NCBI GenBank assembly: GCA_964551305.1
Contig: CAZKBT010000005.1
Coordinates: 10,435-74,434 of the forward strand
Direction of reading: 5' to 3'
DNA from: JBAZDC01 sp041654595
Lineage (GTDB): Bacteria; Pseudomonadota; Gammaproteobacteria; Burkholderiales; Burkholderiaceae_B
DNA length: 64,000 bases
Part shown: positions 1 to 7,772 of the stretch, piece after piece
Layout: the number at the start of each line of letters is the position of its first letter
Position numbering within the stretch: the first letter of the stretch is position 1
Position numbers and translations under genes: made by a program
Notes under the pieces: generated by a model
The model's input: only the letters and a program-made list of their open reading frames with translations
Databases searched by the model: none
Told to the model about the DNA's origin: nothing

Positions 1-1
1 G

Positions 2-703
2 CGGCAGCTGCTTTCGAAAGAATACGCCGACCAGCGGCGAAGCCTGATCCGGTCCGAATGCGCGTTGGCCGGCGAGCGGGTCCAGCCGGGAATCGCCTAC
101 GGCACGGATTTCGATCACCGCATTCCCGACGGCGATACGGTCTATTTTTGCGCGGCCGATGCGGACGGCCTGGTGGTCTCGATCATCCAGTCCATTTATC
201 ACGACTTCGGGTCGGCGGTGGTGGCTGGCGATACCGGAATGATCATGCAGAATCGGGGCAGCTTCTTTTCGCTCGACGATGCCCATCCCAATCGCCTGGA
301 GCCCGGAAAGCATACGTTCCACACCATCATTCCCGCCATGCTTCTCAAAGACGGCAGGCCGGTGCTGGCGTACGGCACCATGGGCGGTGAAGGCCAGCCG
401 CAGACCCAGGCGGCGTTGCTTACGCGCCTGATCGATTTCGGCTTCGATGTCCAGCAAGCCATCGAAGCGCCGCGCTGGCTCATGGGCCGCACATGGGGCA
501 CGGCGTCGCGCAACCTATGGCTCGAGTCGCGTATTTCCGACGAAGTCGCGCGCGAGCTGCGCCTGCGCGGGCAGCCGGTCGGCATGACCTCCCGATGGGA
601 TGGTACATTGGGGCATGCCCAGGCTATCCGCATCGATCGCGTCAACGGTTTTTTCGAAGGAGGGGCCGATCCGCGCGGCGACGGCGCAGCCATGGGTTTC
701 TAG
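2..703 (+). CDS. Gamma-glutamyltransferase family protein, C-terminal part (5' end outside window)
   Basis: The frame is open at the left edge, so only the C-terminal part, about 233 residues, is present. It matches the small catalytic subunit of gamma-glutamyltranspeptidase/acylase-like Ntn hydrolases: a stretch ending in the GGEGQPQ motif (family GGDGQPQ) lies near position 386, followed by the usual 'QAIEAPRW' helix that gives a substrate pocket. The family cleaves or transfers gamma-glutamyl groups, usually in the periplasm, after self-processing at a Thr. That Thr and the large subunit are upstream and cannot be checked. The next gene starts 62 bases downstream on the same strand. The family assignment is good; the substrate is unknown, since many Alcaligenaceae paralogues are not true glutathione hydrolases. 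Confidence 0.85.
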   Translation, partial: RQLLSKEYADQRRSLIRSECALAGERVQPGIAYGTDFDHRIPDGDTVYFCAADADGLVVSIIQSIYHDFGSAVVAGDTGMIMQNRGSFFSLDDAHPNRLEPGKHTFHTIIPAMLLKDGRPVLAYGTMGGEGQPQTQAALLTRLIDFGFDVQQAIEAPRWLMGRTWGTASRNLWLESRISDEVARELRLRGQPVGMTSRWDGTLGHAQAIRIDRVNGFFEGGADPRGDGAAMGF

Positions 704-765
704 ACGCTTCAGGTAATTGCATCGAATGTTCCTCTCAACCGCGTTTCAAGCCATGGAGAGATGTC

Positions 766-1653
766 ATGCTCAGACTGACCGCCAACGATTTTTCCCCCGA
801 GTTGCTGGAGCTGTACGATTTTTATGCGCACGGGAAGATAAGCAAGCGAGAATTCCTGCAACGTTCCGCCGGTTTTGCCGTGGCCGGATTGACCGGCCTG
901 GCCTTGATCGACGCCATGTTGCCGAACTACGCCTTGGCCCAGCAGGTTGCGTTCACCGATCCGGACATCGTCGCGCAATATATTACCTATCCTTCGCCGC
1001 AAGGCCATGGGCAGGTGCGAGGCTATCTGGTCCGGCCCGCCAAGGGCGATGGAAAGTATCCCGCCGTCGTCGTGGTGCACGAGAACCGCGGGCTCAATCC
1101 CTACATCGAAGACGTGGCGCGGCGGCTTGCCAAGGCGGGTTTCGTCGCGTTGGCGCCGGACGGCCTGAGCTCCAAGGGCGGGTATCCCGGCAATGACGAC
1201 ATGGGGCGCGAGATGCAGCAGCAAGTCGATCCCAAGAAGCTGATGAATGATTTCTTCGCCGCCGTCGAGTACATGGGCGGCCACGAGTACGCCACGGGAA
1301 AAGTGGGCATAACGGGCTTCTGTTACGGCGGGGGAGTGGCCAACGCGGCCGCGGTGGCGTATCCCGAGCTTGCGGCGGCGGTGCCGTTCTACGGACGACA
1401 GGCCGGTCCGGAGGACGTGCCCAGGATCCGGGCGCCGTTGCTGCTGCACTATGCCGAGAACGATCCCGGCATCGCGCAAGGTTGGCCCGCCTATGAAGCG
1501 GCGTTGAAAGAACACGGCAATACGTACGAGGCCTATGTCTATCCCGGCACGAATCATGGTTTTCACAACGATTCGACGCCGCGCTACGACGAGCGCGCGG
1601 CCAAGCTCGCCTGGGATCGGACGCTGGATTGGTTCAAGCGATATCTGGCGTAA
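766..1653 (+). CDS. Dienelactone hydrolase family protein (YghX-like)
   Basis: This is a 295-residue alpha/beta hydrolase. ATG at 766 is preferred over upstream in-frame codons because a GGAGAG ribosome site lies just before it and the protein then begins like its relatives. The N-terminus (SKREFLQRSAGFAVAGLTG) resembles a Tat-type leader but lacks a clear twin arginine; a hydrophobic stretch spans residues 34-50. The dienelactone-hydrolase triad is visible: nucleophile Cys176 in GFCYGGG, Asp223 in END and His254 in TNHGF, with the family Glu106 in HENRG. Dienelactone hydrolases open lactone intermediates of chloroaromatic degradation, but this exported-looking subgroup has no agreed substrate. 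It could be a general esterase. Confidence 0.85.
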   Translation: MLRLTANDFSPELLELYDFYAHGKISKREFLQRSAGFAVAGLTGLALIDAMLPNYALAQQVAFTDPDIVAQYITYPSPQGHGQVRGYLVRPAKGDGKYPAVVVVHENRGLNPYIEDVARRLAKAGFVALAPDGLSSKGGYPGNDDMGREMQQQVDPKKLMNDFFAAVEYMGGHEYATGKVGITGFCYGGGVANAAAVAYPELAAAVPFYGRQAGPEDVPRIRAPLLLHYAENDPGIAQGWPAYEAALKEHGNTYEAYVYPGTNHGFHNDSTPRYDERAAKLAWDRTLDWFKRYLA

Positions 1654-1744
1654 TATGCGGCGCATAAGATGAATGGACGCGCCTTCGTTCGCATGAACCG
1701 GCTCGCGCCCACGTCTTGCGCTTTCAATCGGAGGAGAATCTTGC

Positions 1745-3502
1745 ATGAGCGAGCTGAAGCTTGGCCCAATACTCTCGTTTCGAGGCCTCGACGCCAACGG
1801 CACATGGAAAGTGTCGGCCTTGGTCGGCATAGCCGACACCTCGGACATTCCCCGGCTTACGCTGGATAAGCGCAAGGTCGCCCATCCCGTCATCCTGTTG
1901 CAGCATCATGGTTGCCTATATCTACGCTACGATTTGTCCTGCAAGCTGCGCAAGGATGAAAGGCGCGTGCCCTACAGCATCCACGGAATCGACGAGACGT
2001 GGCATTTCACCGTGCCGGGCAAGGGCGAGGCGCCGCGCATGGCGTACGTATCCTGCAACGGTTTTTCCGACCCGAGCGGCATGCGCAAGCTCATCAAGGC
2101 GGAGAACGCCGTATGGGCCGACCTGCTATGCAATCATGACAAGGAACTTCGGCCCGCCGGCTACGTCCTGGACAAGGAACAGCTTTGGCACGAAGCCCGC
2201 ACGCACGACAAGAACCTGCAACGGTTTCATGTGATGTTGATGGGCGGCGACCAGATCTATTTCGATTCGATCTGGGAAGACATCAAGCTGTTGAAGCGAT
2301 GGATAGGATTGCCGCGCCGCGAACAGCTGGCATACCAGGTGGAGCCCGAGCTCGATAAAGAGATCCAGGAATACTATTTCAAGCTTTACAGCCAGCGCTG
2401 GCTGCCGCGGGACGGGGCGGCTCGGGGCGGCTCGGAAAAAGGTTTGGATGCCAGCCAGGCCATGGCGCGCATTCCGACGGTGATGATGTGGGATGACCAC
2501 GATATCTTCGACGGTTGGGGTTCCTACAGCGCCGAGATGCAGCGCAGCCCTTTGTTCCAGAGACTGTTCCACCATGCGCGCCGGGCCTTCTGGGTGTTCC
2601 AGATGCAGCATGCGATCGAGCATCTTCCCGAGCTTTCGCCGCGCACGGACGTCAATGTGCGATCCGATGATCCTTTGTTCGAGCCCATTGCCTGGTCTCG
2701 TGTCCTGTCGGACGACAAGCTTGCGCTTCCGTTGCTGGACGACCAGCCCGGCTTTACGTCGGTGCATGCGCTGGGTCCGGTGGGTTTGATCGTGGCGGAT
2801 TTGCGTACGGAGCGCTCCAAAGAGCAGGTGCTGGGGCCCGCCACGTGGAACGCGTTGCAGCGTTGGCTGGCGGGCATCGATGCGAGCGGAAAACCGGCAG
2901 GAAAATGCCGGCATCTGCTATTCATGTCGTCCGTGCCGGTGGTGCATCCCAAGCTGTCGCTGGCTGAAGCGTTCATGGATGGCTTGGGCCAGGATCACGT
3001 GCTCGACAGCAGCGCGGATGATCTGAAGGATCATTGGACCAATGACGATCATGAGGGCGAGCGCAAGCGTCTGGTCGAAACCTTGTTGAAGACGGCCAAG
3101 CAAAAGCAGTTGCGGGTGACGATCGTGTCCGGCGACGTGCATGTCGCCGCCTGGGGGGTGGTGTACCGCAAGGATGTGGGTCCGCAGGACAACTGGGCGC
3201 AGATCCAGCAGCTGACCAGTACCGCCGTCGTCCATCCTTCCCTGGTCAGCGTCATGGAGCGGTTGTTCCTGCACGTGCTGAATCAGACCGCCAAGTCGAC
3301 CCAGGCGCTGGACGTCAACCTGAGCGCGGAAATGATGCTGTTTCCCGGATCCAACCGCTATGTGATGGCGGCCAGGAACTGGCTGGCGTTGGAGCTGGAC
3401 GAGGGCGCGACGGACGCGAGCAAGCTGTGGGCGGCCTGGCGCTGCGAAACGGAAACCTCCTTCACCAATCATCTTCTGGCGACGGAACCGGTCAATACCT
3501 GA
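1745..3502 (+). CDS. PhoD-like metallophosphatase domain protein
   Basis: This 585-residue protein starts at an ATG behind an excellent GGAGGAGA ribosome site. Metallophosphatase signatures of the PhoD type are spread along it: GDQIYFDS near residue 167, WDDHDIFDGWG near 248 and SGDVHVAAWG near 461. Together these give the Asp, His and Asn-type ligands for a two-metal centre. No signal peptide is visible, unlike secreted PhoD alkaline phosphatases, so a cytoplasmic phosphodiesterase or phosphatase role is more likely. The gene is monocistronic in appearance, 91 bases after the dienelactone hydrolase gene and 99 bases before the catabolic operon. The substrate is unknown. Confidence 0.85.
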   Translation: MSELKLGPILSFRGLDANGTWKVSALVGIADTSDIPRLTLDKRKVAHPVILLQHHGCLYLRYDLSCKLRKDERRVPYSIHGIDETWHFTVPGKGEAPRMAYVSCNGFSDPSGMRKLIKAENAVWADLLCNHDKELRPAGYVLDKEQLWHEARTHDKNLQRFHVMLMGGDQIYFDSIWEDIKLLKRWIGLPRREQLAYQVEPELDKEIQEYYFKLYSQRWLPRDGAARGGSEKGLDASQAMARIPTVMMWDDHDIFDGWGSYSAEMQRSPLFQRLFHHARRAFWVFQMQHAIEHLPELSPRTDVNVRSDDPLFEPIAWSRVLSDDKLALPLLDDQPGFTSVHALGPVGLIVADLRTERSKEQVLGPATWNALQRWLAGIDASGKPAGKCRHLLFMSSVPVVHPKLSLAEAFMDGLGQDHVLDSSADDLKDHWTNDDHEGERKRLVETLLKTAKQKQLRVTIVSGDVHVAAWGVVYRKDVGPQDNWAQIQQLTSTAVVHPSLVSVMERLFLHVLNQTAKSTQALDVNLSAEMMLFPGSNRYVMAARNWLALELDEGATDASKLWAAWRCETETSFTNHLLATEPVNT

Positions 3503-3547
3503 CGCCGGTAGAGCGCGAGCGTAAAGCCGAAAACGCCTCTTCTAATA

Positions 3548-3577
3548 ATTGACCGTCTGGAAGGAATATTATAATAT
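3548..3577 (+). promoter_or_regulatory. Promoter with TetR-type operator, copy 1 (MaoC operon)
   Basis: A -35 box TTGACC (3549-3554) and a -10 box TAATAT (3572-3577) are separated by 17 bases. Between them lies the element ATTGACCGTC-TG-GAAGGAATAT (3548-3569), which matches the palindromes at 9905-9926 and 12819-12840. The left half, TTGACCGTC, is the conserved arm; the right half is degenerate here. A repressor bound here would cover the core promoter. The inferred repressor is the TetR protein at 12181-12768. Confidence 0.6.
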
Positions 3578-3601
3578 CTATAAAAAATTGGAGACAAAGG
3601 C

Positions 3602-4057
3602 ATGAATTTTCTCAGCCGGTATTTCGACACGATGGACGTCGGCGAAAGCTTCGCTTCACGTGGCCGCACCATCACCGAAGCCGACATCGTCCAGTGGTGT
3701 TCCCTGACGGGCGACTGGTACGTATTGCACAGCAATGCCCATTACGCCGCCGGCACTCGCTTCGGACAGCGCATCGCGCCTGGAATACTGGTGCAGGCTT
3801 ATGCCGCGGGCCTGGGCGTCCCGCCCGATGCGCCGGCGATCATCGCGAACTATGGAACGGACGGATTGCGGTTCGTGGCTCCGGTGTTTATCGGCGACAC
3901 CATACATCTGAGATCCAAAGTGCTGGAAAAGACGGTCAAGCGTCCTGGCCGGGACGGCGTGATCAAGCTCGAATGGAATGTGCACAACCAGGACGGAACC
4001 CTGGTGATGACGAGCGATCTGCAAATCCTGATGGCGTATTCGCAGGAGGGTCGCTGA
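3602..4057 (+). CDS. MaoC-like (R)-hydratase, hot-dog fold
   Basis: This 151-residue single hot-dog protein carries the hydratase-2 motif: Asp38 and His43 in GDWYVLHSN, followed by FGQRIAPGILV. In the family this pair adds water to trans-2-enoyl-CoA or removes it from 3-hydroxyacyl-CoA. It is the first gene of the operon 3602-9883 and its TGA overlaps the ATG of the crotonase gene, so the two are translationally coupled. An AT-rich promoter and operator precede it and GGAGAC lies before the ATG. The MaoC - crotonase - DUF35 - thiolase-fold order recalls side-chain shortening modules of steroid and aryl-acyl degradation. The substrate is not readable. Confidence 0.85.
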   Translation: MNFLSRYFDTMDVGESFASRGRTITEADIVQWCSLTGDWYVLHSNAHYAAGTRFGQRIAPGILVQAYAAGLGVPPDAPAIIANYGTDGLRFVAPVFIGDTIHLRSKVLEKTVKRPGRDGVIKLEWNVHNQDGTLVMTSDLQILMAYSQEGR

Positions 4058-4824
4058 TGTCGTCACCCATAAGCTGGCGTTGTGAAAAAGGGCTGGGCGT
4101 CGTCGTCATCGATCGGCCGGAGCGAAAAAACAGCTTGACCTTGCAGCACATGCATGAGGTCGGCGCCGCGTTCGGCGAGTGCGTCGATGACGGCGCGCGC
4201 TGCATTCTGATCCGCGGCGCGGGGGACATGTTCTGCGCCGGCCGCGACCTGCTCGACATGGACGCGGCCACGGAGGATACCGAGGCGGTGCTACGGGACC
4301 GGATAAATCCCGCCCTGGCGGCGGTGCGTGGCTGCGGCGTGCCCACCATCGCATCGGTAAAGGGTCCCGCGCTTGGTTTCGGCTTCGGACTGGCACTGGC
4401 CTGCGACATCACCGTCGTCGCCGACAATGCGCTCATGGGCAGCCCTTTTCGCAACATAGGCTGCACGCTGGACTCGGGCGGACACTATTACATGCGCGAG
4501 CGCATCGGCGTGCATCGCGCGGCCGAGCTGATTTTCACGGGCCGATTGATTTCGGGGCGCGAGGCCGCGGCGATGGGGCTCGTGAATCGCAGCATGGGCG
4601 CACTGGATCTGGACGGGTACGTCGATGCGCTGGCGCGATCCATCGCGCAGGGGCCGACGGCCGCATTCGCGGCGACCAAGCGCATTCTTGCGTCGCAGGG
4701 CGGCTACGACGACATGGCGGAGCTGGAAGCGCATTACCAAGCGCGGTTGCTGCGCACGAGTGACGGCATCGAAGGGCTCACGGCGTTCAAAGAAAAGCGC
4801 AAGCCGCGGTTCTCGGGTTCGTGA
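4057..4824 (+). CDS. Enoyl-CoA hydratase/isomerase family protein, PaaG-like
   Basis: This 255-residue crotonase starts at the ATG that overlaps the previous stop codon. The oxyanion-hole segments MFCAGRDL (about 58-65) and PALGFGFGLAL are present. In place of the paired catalytic Glu residues of true enoyl-CoA hydratases it has CTLDSGG, with Asp139. That arrangement is known in PaaG, the ring 1,2-epoxyphenylacetyl-CoA isomerase, and other isomerases using a single Asp. This suggests double-bond or epoxide isomerisation rather than plain hydration. The CoA ligase, diiron protein and reductase in the same regulon make a PaaG-like role in an epoxide route attractive, but this is inference. Confidence 0.85.
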   Translation: MSSPISWRCEKGLGVVVIDRPERKNSLTLQHMHEVGAAFGECVDDGARCILIRGAGDMFCAGRDLLDMDAATEDTEAVLRDRINPALAAVRGCGVPTIASVKGPALGFGFGLALACDITVVADNALMGSPFRNIGCTLDSGGHYYMRERIGVHRAAELIFTGRLISGREAAAMGLVNRSMGALDLDGYVDALARSIAQGPTAAFAATKRILASQGGYDDMAELEAHYQARLLRTSDGIEGLTAFKEKRKPRFSGS

Positions 4825-4839
4825 CGGAACGGGGGTCGC

Positions 4840-5211
4840 ATGTATCAGGCTCCTGCCGTGTCGGCGCGGCGCTATTTCCTGGATGGGCTGGCGCAGGGCG
4901 AGCTGAGATATCAGTTCGACCCAGTGAGCGGGAAGGCCGTCTTCTTTCCCCGCGAAGTCGCGCCGTCCGGCCGGCTGGGCGGACTCGAATGGCGGGTCAG
5001 CAAAGGCAGGGGCGTCATCTATTCCTTTACCGAGGTTTTTCGGCGGGATGAAATGTACAACGTGGTTCTGGTCGATCTCGATGAAGGATTCAGGGTGATG
5101 TCGACCATACCGGGCGCGCAGCCGAGATCGCTTCGCATCGGACAGGCCGTGCAAGCAGGCTTCGATGTTTGCGCAGGTGAACAGAGGCTGGTATTCGAGG
5201 TGCTTTCATGA
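4840..5211 (+). CDS. DUF35 / OB-fold acyl-CoA-associated protein without zinc-ribbon cysteines
   Basis: This 123-residue protein fits the DUF35 layout: an N-terminal helix (RRYFLDGLAQGELRYQ), the region that normally forms a rubredoxin-like zinc ribbon, then an OB-fold beginning GRGVIYSFTEVFR. DUF35 proteins pair with thiolase-fold partners and help bind acyl-CoA, for example ChsH2 with Ltp2 in steroid degradation. The four ribbon cysteines are absent: where CxxC usually occurs the chain reads YQFDPVSGKAVFFPRE. Its last codons overlap the start of the thiolase-fold gene (ATGATG at 5208), so a 1:1 complex is likely. The cysteine loss is seen directly; loss of zinc binding is inferred. Confidence 0.75.
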   Translation: MYQAPAVSARRYFLDGLAQGELRYQFDPVSGKAVFFPREVAPSGRLGGLEWRVSKGRGVIYSFTEVFRRDEMYNVVLVDLDEGFRVMSTIPGAQPRSLRIGQAVQAGFDVCAGEQRLVFEVLS

Positions 5212-6353
5212 TGCGCGGAACGACGGCAATCATAGGAGTGGGCATGTCGGGTCTTCCGGCTCTGGCGCCGGACTCGTCGCCGCTGGACGCCATGGCCATG
5301 GCGTGTGCCGAGGCGCTCGCCGACTGCCACCTCGGCAAGGACGATATCGATGGCGTCTTCGCCGCCGGGCTGCAGTTGTTCATGCCGACGCTGAGCTTGT
5401 GCGAATACCTCGATCTGCATCCCCGCTATACGGACTCGACGCAGATCGGCGGGGGCGCGTTCCTGGCCCAGCTCAATCACGCCCAGGCGGCCATCGCCGC
5501 GGGGCTGTGCGAGGTCGCGCTGGTCGCATACGGCAGCACGCAGCGCTCCGCCGCGAAACAGTTCAGCTCGCATTCCGAGACCAATCCCTACGAGGATCCC
5601 TATCGCTTCCCCGGCCCGGCGGGAGGCTACGCATTGATGGCCCACAGGCATATGCACGAGTTCGGGACGACGCGCGTGCAAATGGCGGAAGTGGCGGTGA
5701 GCGCAAGGAAATGGGCTCAGCTCAACCCCCTGGCGCCGGACCGAAGCGCGTTGACGATAGACGACGTGCTCGACGCTCGGCCGGTATGTTCGCCCTTTAC
5801 AGTGCGCGACTGCTGTCTGGTCACCGACGGGGGCGGAGCGGTGATCGTGGCGTCCGCAAAGCGGGCCCGGCAGTACAAAGACCGGGCCGTCTACATTCTT
5901 GGCGCGGGCGAAGCGGTCAGCCATCGCAGCGTATCGCAGATGCCCGACCTGGCGACCACGGTCGCGCGGGAGTCCGCCATGCGGGCGTTCAGCCAGTCCG
6001 GTCTGCGTCCCGGCGATGTCGACGTGGCGCAGTTGTACGATGCGTTCACCATCATGCCCATCATGTTCGCCGAAGATCTGGGTTTTTGCGGCAAAGGAGA
6101 GGGTGGCGCGTTCCTGGCCGGCGGCCGCAGCGCGCCCGGCGGCGACTTCCCCATGAATACCAGCGGCGGGGGATTGTCGTTCGGCCACCCCGGCATGTTC
6201 GGCATCTATACCATTATCGAAAGCGTGCAGCAGCTGCGGGGCGAGTGCGGAGCCAGGCAAGTGGAGAATGCGCACGTCGGCCTGGCGCATGCGCCGGGCG
6301 GCTACATGTCCAGCCAGTCGACCGTTATATTCGGAACGGCTTCGGCGTTGTAA
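5208..6353 (+). CDS. Thiolase-fold protein of the SCP2/Ltp2 aldolase type, lacking catalytic cysteines
   Basis: This 381-residue protein has the thiolase fold but no nucleophilic Cys: the usual Cys-containing loop reads TQIGGGAFLAQLNHAQAAI (near residue 81). The second cysteine of thiolases, normally near the C-terminus, is also missing; the chain there reads GLAHAPGGYMSSQS. A Tyr277 in AQLYDAFT and GHPGMFGIY (His327, Tyr334) remain. Ltp2-type retro-aldolases are known to lack the thiolase Cys and to use tyrosines, working with a DUF35 partner. IpfD of the ibuprofen pathway is in the same broad group. Carbon-carbon cleavage of a beta-hydroxyacyl-CoA is therefore more likely than thiolysis. 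The ATG at 5211 is an alternative start. Confidence 0.8.
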   Translation: MMRGTTAIIGVGMSGLPALAPDSSPLDAMAMACAEALADCHLGKDDIDGVFAAGLQLFMPTLSLCEYLDLHPRYTDSTQIGGGAFLAQLNHAQAAIAAGLCEVALVAYGSTQRSAAKQFSSHSETNPYEDPYRFPGPAGGYALMAHRHMHEFGTTRVQMAEVAVSARKWAQLNPLAPDRSALTIDDVLDARPVCSPFTVRDCCLVTDGGGAVIVASAKRARQYKDRAVYILGAGEAVSHRSVSQMPDLATTVARESAMRAFSQSGLRPGDVDVAQLYDAFTIMPIMFAEDLGFCGKGEGGAFLAGGRSAPGGDFPMNTSGGGLSFGHPGMFGIYTIIESVQQLRGECGARQVENAHVGLAHAPGGYMSSQSTVIFGTASAL

Positions 6354-6417
6354 AGACGGCAGCGACCAAGAATAATATGCTGCACGGCCAGTTTTACTAC
6401 ATCAGGAGACAAACGAA

Positions 6418-7761
6418 ATGAACGTGATGAATAAGGAATGCGCTCACGAAGCGCTGGATTTCGCGGACCGGGAAACGGTCACCGCCGTCCAGGAAGCCAA
6501 GCTGGCGAAACTCGGCGAACGGCTCGATCGCAGCGAGCCCTGGAAAGAGCATTTCGCGGCGGCGGGAGCCAGCCCGCTGGACATGAGGGACAGAAAATCG
6601 CTCGCGGCCATGCCGACTTTGAGCAAGGCGAGGCTCAGGGAACTGTATCCCTATCCATTCCTTACGGCCGATATGAAAGACGTCACCCGCTTCTGTGCCA
6701 CGTCGGGCACGACCGGGCTGCCGGTGCTGTTCGGCTTTACCAGGCACGATTGGGACGTGACCATGGTTCGGCAGCTGACGAGGATATTCCGGACGGTGGG
6801 CCTGACCCCCGAAGACCGGGTGTACCAGGGATACGGCTACGGGCTCTGGATAGGAGGCCCCTCGATGGACGAGGCGCTCAAGAACTACGGCGCGACCAAT
6901 TTTCCCGTGGGGCCGGGAAGGGGCGAGCTGATGGCCTCCTGGATGAAAGACCATCGCTATACGGCCACCACGATGTCGCCGCTCTGGCTGGCGACGCTGA
7001 TAGGCTATGCGCGAAAAGCGGGCATCGATCCCAAGAAGGACTGGAGCCTGCGCATCGGCATGTTCGGCGGCCAGTCGGTGTCCTCCACGTTTCGGGAGGA
7101 GCTCGAGGCTCAGATGCCGGAAGGTTTTCTGGCGCACAATATCTATGGCACCACCGAGGCCGGCGGGCCGATTCTGGCGATCTCGTGCCCGCATTCCCAC
7201 AAGGCGGACGAAATGCATCTCATCAACGACGATACGGTGCTGACGGAGATCCTGAATCCCGATACGCTGGAGCCGGTGCAGCCGGGCGAGATCGGCGAGA
7301 TCGTCGTGACGACGCTGGACAAGCAGGCTTCGCCGGTCGTGCGCTGGCGTACGCATGACCTCGTGCGCTTGTCGACGAAGCCTTATGATTGTCCTTGCGG
7401 GCGCCATGGCTACCCCTTGATCGGCCGCATCGTGGGCAGGTCCGACGACATGCTCAAGGTACGGGGCGTGATCGTGTATCCGTCTCAGGTCGAGGATGTG
7501 GTCGCCGGGATAGATGGAACGATGAAGGAAGCCTGGCAGATCTATGTCGACAGCCAGGAAAAGGAATTGGGTGGGCTGGAAGTGGCCATCGAGCGGCGGG
7601 CCGACAGCCCCGCTACGACGGCGGACCTGGCCCGTCGGGTGCGCGAGCAGCTGCGCGCGAGGCTCGGCTTGACGTGCGTGGTCGTCTGCCACGAAGAAGG
7701 CACGCTGCCGCGCTATGAAGCCAAGGCCACTCGCGTATTGATTCGCAAGCCGTCGGCTTAA
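6418..7761 (+). CDS. Phenylacetate-CoA ligase-like AMP-forming ligase (PaaK family)
   Basis: This 447-residue adenylate-forming enzyme has PaaK-type length and motifs: TSGTTGLPVLFGF for ATP phosphate binding (about residue 98), NIYGTTEAGGPI in the adenylation core and GRSDDMLKVRGVIVYPSQVE at the hinge to the C-terminal domain. It would activate an aromatic or arylaliphatic acid to its CoA ester with ATP giving AMP and pyrophosphate. It follows the thiolase-fold gene by 64 bases with a good AGGAGA ribosome site. As the only acid-activating ligase of the island it probably starts the pathway, although the CoA-transferase next door offers another activation route. The true substrate may not be phenylacetate. 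Confidence 0.88.
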   Translation: MNVMNKECAHEALDFADRETVTAVQEAKLAKLGERLDRSEPWKEHFAAAGASPLDMRDRKSLAAMPTLSKARLRELYPYPFLTADMKDVTRFCATSGTTGLPVLFGFTRHDWDVTMVRQLTRIFRTVGLTPEDRVYQGYGYGLWIGGPSMDEALKNYGATNFPVGPGRGELMASWMKDHRYTATTMSPLWLATLIGYARKAGIDPKKDWSLRIGMFGGQSVSSTFREELEAQMPEGFLAHNIYGTTEAGGPILAISCPHSHKADEMHLINDDTVLTEILNPDTLEPVQPGEIGEIVVTTLDKQASPVVRWRTHDLVRLSTKPYDCPCGRHGYPLIGRIVGRSDDMLKVRGVIVYPSQVEDVVAGIDGTMKEAWQIYVDSQEKELGGLEVAIERRADSPATTADLARRVREQLRARLGLTCVVVCHEEGTLPRYEAKATRVLIRKPSA

Positions 7762-7772
7762 GGATGGAAAGT

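Noticed and set aside
709..1893. 394-codon open frame on the minus strand
   Set aside because: Antisense to the dienelactone hydrolase and PhoD-like genes, with no recognisable domain; a result of GC-rich codon bias.
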